From NCBI GenBank assembly GCA_023078555.1, contig CM041200.1, positions 9,695,356 through 9,759,355 of the forward strand: a stretch of 64,000 bases of DNA. The letters run 5' to 3'. Below, in pieces: positions 56,801 to 64,000 of the stretch. This stretch comes from Ulva prolifera. Taxonomy: Eukaryota > Chlorophyta > Ulvophyceae > Ulvales > Ulvaceae. A program made the translations under genes and the position numbers. Positions within the stretch are counted from its first letter, which is position 1. Each line of letters opens with the position of its first letter. The notes beneath the pieces were generated by a model. It was not told the DNA's origin. It saw only the letters and a list, made by a program, of their open reading frames with translations, and searched no databases.

Positions 56801-58787
56801 TGCGCCCGGCGCTGTCGCACTTGGCGCCACAGAGTCTGGTGCCGAGCAGAGCGGTGCCGCGGCAGCTGCGGGCAGCCTTCTCGCGCCCGGCGCTGTCGCA
56901 CTTGGCGCCACAGAGTCTGGTGGCGAGCAGAGCGGTTCCGCGGCAGCTGCGGGCAGCCGTCTCGCACCCGGCGCTGTCGCACTTGGCGCCACAGAGTCTG
57001 GTGCCGAGCAGAGCGGTGCCGCGGCAGCAGCAGGCAGCCTTCTCGCGCCCGGCGCTGTCGCACTTGGCGCCACAGAGTCTGGTGCCGAGCAGAGCGGTGC
57101 TGCGGCAGCAGCAGGCAGCCTTCTCGCGCCCGGCGCTGTCGCACTTGGCGCCACAGAGTCTGGTGCCGAGCAGAGCGGTGCCGCGGCAGCAGCAGGCAGC
57201 CTTCTCGCGCCCGGCGCTGTCGCACTTGGCGCCACAGAGTCTGGTGGCGAGCAGAGCGGTGCCGCGGTAGCAGCAGGCAGCCTCCTCGCGACTGGCGCTG
57301 TTGTACTTGGCGCCACAGAGTCTGGTGGCGAGCAGAGCGGTGCCGCGGCAGCAGCAGGCAGCCTTCTCGCGCCCGGCGCTGTCGCACTTGGCGCCACAGA
57401 GTCTGGTGGCGAGCAGAGCGGTGCCGCGGCATCAGCAGGCAGCCTTCTCGCGCCCGGCGCTGTCGCACTTGGCGCCACAGAGTCTGGTGGCGAGCAGAGC
57501 GGTGCCGCGGTAGCAGCAGGCAGCCTCCTCGCGACTGGCGCTGTTGTACTTGGCGCCACAGAGTCTGGTGGCGAGCAGAGCGGTGCCGCGGCAGCAGCAG
57601 GCAGCCTCCTCGCGACTGGCGCTGTTGTACTTGGCGCCACAGAGTCTGGTGGCGAGCAGAGCGGTGCCGCGGCAGCAGCAGGCAGCCTCCTCGCGACTGG
57701 CGCTGTTGTACTTGGCGCCACAGAGTCTGGTGGCGAGCAGAGCGGTGCCGCGGCAGCAGCATGCAGCCTCCTCGCGCCCGGCGCTGTCGTGCTCGGCGCC
57801 GCAGAGGCTAGCAATCAGCAGAGCGCCACCGCGGCAGCAGCAGACAGCCTCCTCGCGCCCGGCGCTGCTGCACTCGGCGCCGCACCGGCCGATGGAGAGC
57901 AGAGCGCTACCGCGGCAGCAGCATGCAGCCACCCCGTGCAAGGCAACCTGGACTCAGGTGTATCTTTACGACAGCATGAAGTCGGTTTTGCGAGGCGCGA
58001 GTGGGCAGAACTGATTTACGCATGCGGCGCTTGTGTGGGCGCGGAGCGCTTACGAAACCGTCAAAGCTGGTCGACCATTACCTCCGCATTCTATGTGGAA
58101 ACTACGAATGTCAAGGGCCACAGTGCGTCCAAGCGCAGGGAGAAACCCCATGTACGTATCCTTTTGAAGTCTGAGCGTTCATCACTGAGGTGTGAGTGTG
58201 GTAAGTCTGTGTGCGTGAATTGACCTGCATCATCTGTCGTCACCGCTAGGACACTCATTCAGCACCCAGAAATGTGATTCGTTGTAGCCAAGATCACACA
58301 AACACTGTTCTGGGTGCATGAGCCTCACTTCTGTGTGCAGGTTCTGTATCCATCTCACCAGGCCTTCATCGATATCAGGAAAGCACTAAGCAAGGGGAAC
58401 AATGCCAAATTTGGCCATCCAAATCCTGTGCGAATTACTGTGGAGGGCAAGGCCATGGCAGCATACCGCCAATACAAGGCCATTATCAGCCTAGATGTAG
58501 CTTGTGAACTGATGAATGCATCCATCACCACGGCCACAGATGTTCCGACAGATTTGTTCATTGAGTATGTTTGCACAGTCACCCAGTGGCGTTTGGGATG
58601 GGTTGGTGGGTACAGTCCCGAATCTAATGAGGGCAAGAAGCTCTCCCATTCTGCAAAGAGCCACGGGGAATTTGCAAAAAGAGTAGCAGGCCTTTTCGGG
58701 GACAGACTGCCCGCCGAGTTGCCCTTGCCTCGGGGCGGTGAGGGGGCCTCCTGGTTGTCCGCTGCAATGTGGCAGTATGTGGGGTAG
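53822..58787 (+). CDS. Repeat-expanded membrane protein, unknown family
   Basis: Five exons with matching phases: 53822-54002, 54190-54467, 54637-54808, 54994-58200, 58288-58787, giving 1445 aa. The ATG at 53822 opens MPPDPQAAAGAATCAPTSEA. Exon 2 encodes two hydrophobic stretches, TSMLALGLSSYQILQCL and ALVGHVLILLGSSGLLLTT, either side of a short Cys-containing loop, so a membrane hairpin is likely. Exon 4 starts with a basic patch (GSQKRRLES, SSKKQARS) and then carries 32 units of a 27-residue repeat. After the array come GFARREWAELIYACGACVGA and LKSERSSLRCEC. Exon 5 reads KITQTLFWVHEPHFCVQVLY, then PSHQAFIDIRKALSKG and GEFAKRVAGLFGDRLPAELP. The exon 4 donor is GTAAGT at 58201 and the exon 5 acceptor ttgtag, both phase 1. 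No enzymatic motif recognised. Confidence 0.65.
55332..57923 (+). repeat. 81-bp coding tandem array, 32 units
   Basis: Each unit encodes 27 residues close to GSLLAPGAVALGATESGAEQ followed by SGAAAAA. Subtypes recur in order: the unit with VTVPLGAAEVGG is 4th and 12th, and the GSRLAP unit is 7th, 15th and 21st. Blocks of several units have therefore been copied. The last two units (ASNQQSATA; PADGEQSATA) are diverged, as expected at an array edge. Confidence 0.95.
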
Positions 58788-59300
58788 GCAATAAAAATAA
58801 TATAACCAGTCAAAGCGCATGTAACGCAGGAAGGTGGCATCCGGTACGAGGTAATGCCATTGTGATCGGTACAGCAAGCATGCATGCTTCACGATGGCCA
58901 CATTTCAAGTACCGTCAACATAAATTCCCTGACAAGACGCTTGCGTAGCTGCAGCGTGCGCAGGGCCAGTGTGCATCCTTATCAGCGGTACATGGCAAGC
59001 GTGCATGCTGCCGTGTGACATACCAAAGCATCTGCCGACACGGGCGGTCAGCACATGCACAAACCTGCACTTCATGCACAATGCAATATAAGCATATCAA
59101 AACACGAGAGAGAGACCTGCCCTAGCCATACATAGGGCCACAGATGGAGCAAATCTGTGGCCATGCACGGGCAACGGTGCATGTATGGCGCGTAGCGTAC
59201 AGCTGTTCTTTGAAGCCCATCTAGGATGCGCAACTGTACTACAATCTCAGTTTGTCTACGCCGCTTTGCTGATGGCGTGTCTTTCGTGCCTGCGACATAG
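58788..59300. other. Intergenic, nothing recognised
   Basis: Moderately AT-rich spacer between the repeat gene and the LRR gene. ataaaaataatat at 58791-58803 follows the stop codon and could include a polyadenylation signal. No gene seen. Confidence 0.45.
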
Positions 59301-61234
59301 GCCCTCGACAAGCCAGACCGCCGTGCTCAGCGGTGCAAGCTCTTGGAAGACCTCGCGACACTGAATGACGGCAGGGGAGATGATATTTTAGTACCATTGT
59401 CGATGTCCGAGGTCGAGGCGTGGCGGACATGCGTTGAGCTAGTCAAGACCGCTGTCGACAGGGGCAAATCACCTTTGGCATCGGAGGGCTACATGCTGAT
59501 AGATGCAATGAAGGTGTGAATTATGATGCTGTGTGATCACAGCTCAATGCAACATGGTTTGCTGCAAAAGAGCCCCACAAAGGCATTCTGGTCGGTCAGC
59601 TGCTGCTTGCGCCTACTCGCGCTCGCGAGCCTCTACGGCCGGATGTTATCAGCCAGATACGTGAAAAGTGCATCATGTTACCCTCTCCCTTTGATGCATG
59701 TTTCTGGCCAAAAGCATGGAAAAGGCATTGGTCGATCGCGATGCATCGTGAGATTCCGCTTGATTGATCGCTCCACCAGTCCTGCTATGGCTCTGATACT
59801 GAGACGTCACATTGCAATCCTACTTTCTGTATCCTCTTTCGTTGTGCGTGGGATGCTATTTGCAAAGTCCACTGCCTTTTGCCTGCCTTGCTGAGCTGCA
59901 AGCAGGGGAGCAACCATCAGCTCCAGAAAAGAGTATCTTGGGCCGCACTTCGTACGACCTGCAAGTCCAATGACTACAGACGCGTTTGTCATCACGGCTG
60001 AGCGGGCAAGCGGTGTGACGTCCAGGCCGCAGACTATCTCCAAGACTCTCAAACAGCAGCTGCCATGTCCCGGTCTCTGTTGTTGGCGATGCTGGGCCCT
60101 CAGATTGTCCCCTGGAGACCACTGTCAAAGCTGGAGCGTGCAAGTTCAGCCTGGGTGCGGCCTTCTGCTCTGTGAAGCCTTCGGAGTGTCTACCCATGTC
60201 TAGGCAAACAGTTTCTGATCACTGCCGTCCTGACCACAGCATCATCATGAGACTGAAGCCCGAGTACGCCTGTGTGTGCAAAGCCGCAATACATGGGCAA
60301 CTGCTTCTATCTCGACATCATGCGCTTCGAGGCTCACCTGCTTGTGAGTGACAGCGCGTCCCTCCCCCAGGTGCATCAGCTGTCTGGGCTCACGACGACT
60401 GTCACTGCGCCCACGAAGGGTCCAGAGTCCAGCGACCTGCTTGTTCATGCTGTCAAGCAGATAACGGCACTGAAGCGCCTCCATGTCGGCGTGGATACAC
60501 ATGATCCTGATGTTTACGAGGCTGCTGTGCAGGTGCTGCGGCAGCTGTGCTCTGCTACTGAGCTTGTGGCGCCTACCCGCCTCGAGCTCCCCGACAAGCT
60601 TCTGTGGGGGCGAGACCTTTTTTCGCGGTACACTGCTCGACTGGATGTTCAGATAGGAACCTCCGGCGCCTACCCGTCGGATCGCCTTGTGTTTAGACGG
60701 CGCTCTCGATGGCGGTTACGTGAAGTATCACTCCCGTAAGCAGCGTGGCCGAGCCATGCTAGGCCTTCTTGCCAACCTTGTAGCACTGCAATCGCTGAGC
60801 CTTCGTCACAACGACCTCAGGGACGACGCGCCGATGCCCATCGCACCCTTCATCTCAGCCCTTACTGCGCTGTCCATGGCAATTGCGCGACCCACATTGG
60901 CGTTACCGCCGAGCTCCTTGTTGCGGCCAGAGCCGCTGACATAGGCACAGAGGGGCTGCGGCAGCTCGATGTCGGCAGCAACCTCGTTGGACTGGAGCGC
61001 GCGGCTGAGGTGGCCGCCCTTCTGCGGCAGCTGATGACCTTGGAGGCGCTGAATCTGCGGAGCGTGTTTGACGGGCCGGGGGGCCTGCAGGAGCTGGTGC
61101 CTGCCTTGGAGGCGCCGCCGCATCTCGCACGCCTGCGGCTGCCTGTGACTGGTGACATCTTTCACTCTGGTGACACCGCGACTGTGGATGCTGAGCCGCT
61201 GCAGACCGGCCTCAAGCACATGCAGATGGACTGA
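59301..61234 (+). pseudogene. Leucine-rich-repeat protein with N-terminal BTB-like segment, frameshifted
   Basis: Exon 59301-59513 (acceptor gcgacatag, phase 0 at both ends) reads LLEDLATLNDGRGDDILVPL, then MSEVEAWRTCVELVKTAVDR and GYMLIDAMK, resembling the end of a BTB/Skp1-like fold (tentative). Exon 60371-60688 reads SSDLLVHAVKQITALKRLHV. A 55-bp intron follows, then exon 60744 onward: LLANLVALQSLSLRHNDLRD, a clear LRR. Near 60870 the frame must shift to continue into VTAELLVAARAADIGTEGLR, QLDVGSNLVGLERAAEVAAL and LRQLMTLEALNLRSVFDGPG, ending at TGA 61232. The frameshift makes it a pseudogene unless it is a sequencing error. An exon between 59514 and 60370 may be missing from this model. 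Confidence 0.55.
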
Positions 61235-61625
61235 GCAAAGGTGTGTGCGAGACTTGAGTTGTGCGCGTTGAGCACTGACCTGGAACGTTTTCCCACAGAC
61301 ACGCATTCACTTGCCATCAGTGCTCACCCCCGTCGGAATTGTACATGAACATACAGGCTCCAGGGCTCCGTAAGTCAGCAATGCCGCACTTGACTTGCTT
61401 GACTTGCGGCGTAGGTGTGGGGCGCTGGATGGCGTGTGGGAGATCACCACTGCTAGGAAGGTCCTTTTGCGACTCCGCTGCTGGCCACTGACGACTCTGT
61501 GGCAATGGGGGCTTCGTCCTGGCTACACAGCTAGCGCCGCATGCGCTCTGCCAGTGGATATTGACTGATTGCGGGGGCAGGGGCAGCATTGCGGCTGACA
61601 CGCATCGCTGTGTGCGTGCCGTGCT

Positions 61626-63392
61626 GTGTACTCCAACAGTGGCAGCCTGGCCATCATGCATGCATTGCTGTGCTGGCTCCAACAGCTGCATGTGAGGGGC
61701 GTGCCCAGCAGGCCGGCCGCCGCCACACCACTCAGGGTGCAGGTGCTCGGAAGCATCCCAGAGATTGACCATAGTTTGAGGCTCGTGGTGAGGGATGGTG
61801 CTGGACAACTTCAGGTTCCACACACACTAAAAAGCAGGCTTATTTCCGGGTCCGCCCCACTGCCGGTGGCGTGTGTAGATGACGCCACGTCCATGTGTGA
61901 CGTGCAGTCCGTTGGCCAATCGCAATCACAGGTCTGTGTATTTTGTGCACGACTGAATACGTTTCTATCTCAGAGATACATGGGCAGCCAAATCCGCAGT
62001 GCCAAATACATTGTTACTGCACTGTGCCGGCATTGTGACGGCTTGTTCACGAGAAGATGTGCTAGAGACGTAAGCATGAACCTGCTGTCAGCGGGGTCTA
62101 CACGGTCTGACGTTCAGACCTGCCCTCATACTGCCCAGCTCCTCGCTTACGTTCCCATTCTTCTCGCAACAATATGTTGCAATGCAGCGTGCGCGTGTGG
62201 AGCACCTGTCGCTGCGGCATTTCGGGCGGTCGAAGCCCGACCTACGCAAAGCCGGGGCCCCGGACTGACCCAGGCCGAGCAGGAGGCAGCACTTTCCGGT
62301 GCTGTGCGCGGCCACATTGCCGATGAGCGTGCGCTGCTGCGCGGCGCCCACACCGTGGCGAACATCGACCGGGCGCACCGAGAGTTCAGCGACTTTCTGC
62401 TACAGTGGCGCACCAACGCCGTCGGCCAATGGGCCACATGCACGCACGAGCTGGTGTTGGTCTACCTCCGCAATGCCGTGTCTCAACGCACCGGTCGGGA
62501 CGGTGCCGAGCTCACCGCCTCCACGTTGAGGCAGCTAGTGTCGAACCTCAGCATGTGCTTCTGCACGATCGGCCGCAGCGAAACATGGGATGAGTTAGAC
62601 CGCAGAGGGAATCCCGCTGCTAGCAGCCTGGTGCGCAACCACGTTGAGATGGCCGAGCGGCGCCAGCACGCGAACGGCGTGTGCGAGCGCAGCGCTGTGC
62701 CGATGACCCTAGGAGTTGTGGGACAGTTGTTGCGCCATCTAGACGCCTGCGAGACCGCAGCGGGTGCGCAGCCTTCTGTCCTGGAACAGTTGCGTTGTGC
62801 CCGAGACGCTGCTTTATTAGCTCTGCTGTGGCACAGCGGCCGGCGCGGTGCGTATCTGTTGCGGCTGGGCTGGCACCATGTGTACGCACAGGGCACTCGT
62901 CCCGTGGACAGTGCCCTGATTCTCAGTTATTGGCGGGAGGGGTTCGGCGCAGCGGAGCTGCCGAGCGGCATACTGCTCACCCTTGACGAGCTGAAGAATG
63001 CGAAGCGGCTTCGACCCCTATCCGTAGAGGTGACCACAGAGCCTATCGCTACGGCAAAGTTATTTGTGGTCAGGCGCTTACAGCATTTGCTCTATCTGCA
63101 GCGTCGCCACGGCAAGCCCGAGGGGCAGACCGTTTTCTGTAGTCATGCAACCGTCAATCCGCCGCGAACAGCTCTGACCACATCCGGATTCGCTAACCGT
63201 TTTGACCGCTTTGCTACCGCTGCTCTGCCCAGCTCGGGGCCCCAGGCGTACACTGTGCATGGACTGCGCCGCGGTCGCATGCAGCATGAGCGAGAGGCTG
63301 GCGGCTCTGTGCCGGACATCATGCAGCTAGCTGGGTTGAGCACTGAATCTGTAGCCCACATGTATTTGGATCCGGGACGTCATCTAGCTTAG
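61626..63392 (+). CDS. Tyrosine recombinase of a DIRS/kangaroo-like retroelement
   Basis: Open frame of up to 588 residues; the first true ATG is at 61656, and the mature start could lie further in. From about residue 215 it has the layout of a phage-integrase-type recombinase: a helical core-binding part (LTQAEQEAALSGAVRGHIAD; HREFSDFLLQWRTNAVGQW), then the catalytic part with HSGRRGAYLLRLGWHHV (Arg 406/407), LKNAKRLRPLSVEV (Lys), HGLRRGRMQHE (H545, R548) and VAHMYLDPGRH (Tyr 580). The full R-K-HxxR-Y set is present, so the protein may be active. Cys pairs near the N-terminus (VCVFCARL; LCRHCDGL) could bind zinc. It would integrate circular element DNA. It faces the minus-strand RT/RNase H frame, with stops about 130 bp apart. 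Confidence 0.8.
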   Translation: MYSNSGSLAIMHALLCWLQQLHVRGVPSRPAAATPLRVQVLGSIPEIDHSLRLVVRDGAGQLQVPHTLKSRLISGSAPLPVACVDDATSMCDVQSVGQSQSQVCVFCARLNTFLSQRYMGSQIRSAKYIVTALCRHCDGLFTRRCARDVSMNLLSAGSTRSDVQTCPHTAQLLAYVPILLATICCNAACACGAPVAAAFRAVEARPTQSRGPGLTQAEQEAALSGAVRGHIADERALLRGAHTVANIDRAHREFSDFLLQWRTNAVGQWATCTHELVLVYLRNAVSQRTGRDGAELTASTLRQLVSNLSMCFCTIGRSETWDELDRRGNPAASSLVRNHVEMAERRQHANGVCERSAVPMTLGVVGQLLRHLDACETAAGAQPSVLEQLRCARDAALLALLWHSGRRGAYLLRLGWHHVYAQGTRPVDSALILSYWREGFGAAELPSGILLTLDELKNAKRLRPLSVEVTTEPIATAKLFVVRRLQHLLYLQRRHGKPEGQTVFCSHATVNPPRTALTTSGFANRFDRFATAALPSSGPQAYTVHGLRRGRMQHEREAGGSVPDIMQLAGLSTESVAHMYLDPGRHLA

Positions 63393-63522
63393 CAGGGCTG
63401 CGGTGGTAAGGATGTGCTCACCCTGCTCTCTTGCAGAATATGCAGTCGCCCAGGCCAGGGGCCATGCAGTGCTTATGTGCATAGCGTGTGTCAATTGTAA
63501 TCCACCTACATCCTTACACCCA

Positions 63523-64000
63523 TTAGGCCCCAGGCCATCGGACGTGGACTGCCTGCATGGGCACCTTCCATCCACCCACAGCGGTCTGCGCCGGCACTCG
63601 GCTAGTAGGCTGAACCATCACACTGTGTGGTCCCGTCAGCTGCTTTTGGTGCACGATCGGCAATCTGTGCAGCAATGTGGTGACCTCCGCCGACACTCGC
63701 CACGGCAGTACCACTATCGCCCGCGCGCGCTTTGTTTCCACTTTCCGCAGCACATTCAACAGCATAGACACCGGCGGGAACAGCCACAACAGCGGATGTC
63801 CAGGTTTGTGCTGACCAGCCCGGTGGGGCCACGCATCCCATGTCTGCGCCATGCCGTCCACCGCAACACACCGCCCATCGTACATGTCACTGAAATACAC
63901 GTCGCACATGTGCGCCTGCGCACTGGCCAGGCAATCGACGGCCGGCGTTCCCATGTCAGGAGACAGTCGCTCCTGTGCCATGCGCTTTGAGAAGCGCCAG
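63523..64000 (-). CDS. C-terminal end of reverse transcriptase/RNase H polyprotein, cut by window
   Basis: Minus-strand frame open to the window edge and ending at TAA 63523-63525. It reads FSKRMAQERLSPDMGTPAVD, CLASAQAHMCDVYFSDMYDG, VAVDGMAQTWDAW, LLWLFPPVSMLLNVLRKVE and RARAIVVLPWRVSAEVTTLL. The order D..AS..N/Q..C..YFS, AVD...Q.W, FPP...L..VL.K, A..V.P.W is the usual tail of RNase H/post-RNase H regions in DIRS-type and related retroelements. The RT core lies beyond base 64000. With the facing recombinase it marks one mobile element. Confidence 0.7.
   Translation of the reverse strand, partial: WRFSKRMAQERLSPDMGTPAVDCLASAQAHMCDVYFSDMYDGRCVAVDGMAQTWDAWPHRAGQHKPGHPLLWLFPPVSMLLNVLRKVETKRARAIVVLPWRVSAEVTTLLHRLPIVHQKQLTGPHSVMVQPTSRVPAQTAVGGWKVPMQAVHVRWPGA

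Larger units (their letters stand above)
61626..64000. mobile_element. Tyrosine-recombinase retrotransposon with convergent genes (partial)
   Basis: The recombinase (plus) and the RT/RNase H tail (minus) converge on a 130-bp spacer at 63393-63522. Most DIRS elements have both in one orientation; an inverted recombinase is, to my recollection, the arrangement in kangaroo of Volvox. The left terminus was not located. It may lie between 61235 and 61625, which holds no gene. The right part is outside the window. Confidence 0.65.

Noticed and set aside
55205-57814. Long minus-strand and alternative plus-strand frames over the 81-bp array
   Set aside because: Repeat artefacts. Only the frame continuing into unique sequence on both sides (exon 4) fits splice phases.
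55332-57923. CRISPR-like array
   Set aside because: Repeats are contiguous 81-bp coding units without unique spacers, in a spliced eukaryotic gene.

Overview
This is nuclear DNA from a eukaryote, most probably a green alga (chlorophyte or prasinophyte lineage). Genes are split by many short introns. Their 5' splice sites read mostly GTRCGY (GTGCGC, GTGCGT, GTACGC) and their 3' sites TGCAG. Coding DNA is GC-rich and full of minisatellites. A tyrosine-recombinase retroelement with convergent genes lies at the right end, a layout I recall from the Volvox element kangaroo. A haptophyte or other GC-rich alga is not excluded, because lineage is inferred only from splice signals and gene types.

Layout. 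1-9542 (minus): the largest subunit of RNA polymerase I, 16 exons joined here by reading frame and conserved motifs, with the C-terminal end cut by the window edge. 9543-10152: a short divergent intergenic region with a 16-bp palindrome. 10153-15179 (plus): a six-exon SET-domain protein with a long disordered tail, a SUMO-interaction-like motif and a basic C-terminus. About 15430-15605: a decayed piece of the polymerase gene, including a splice acceptor. About 16078-18067 (plus): a right-handed beta-helix protein. 18-29 kb: mostly non-coding, with weak exons, a 28-bp perfect hairpin, poly-C/poly-G runs and GT-rich microsatellites.

29206-40803 (plus): a predicted 12-exon gene (about 1784 aa). 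Its first nine exons are joined by phase-1 introns and include duplicated exon sets. A 72-bp-unit array encodes a Pro/Ala/Glu-rich region, and a hydrophobic segment lies near the C-terminus. 42821-43120 (minus): a small ORF. 43.8-50.4 kb: a gene graveyard with a PEX1-like AAA ATPase relic (P-loop deleted, in-frame stop, frameshifts) and a protein-kinase relic (in-frame stop, DFG changed to DCG). 53822-58787 (plus): a five-exon gene (about 1445 aa) with two N-terminal hydrophobic segments and 32 copies of a 27-residue repeat. About 59301-61234 (plus): a leucine-rich-repeat gene with a probable frameshift.

61626-64000: a retroelement whose plus-strand tyrosine recombinase faces the minus-strand end of a reverse transcriptase/RNase H gene, their stops about 130 bp apart.

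No operon-like organisation exists. The main themes are an essential Pol I gene, a chromatin-type protein, two repeat-expanded candidate membrane proteins, and heavy turnover of repeats and pseudogenes. Exon joins were made by hand from splice sites and frame; no database search was run.
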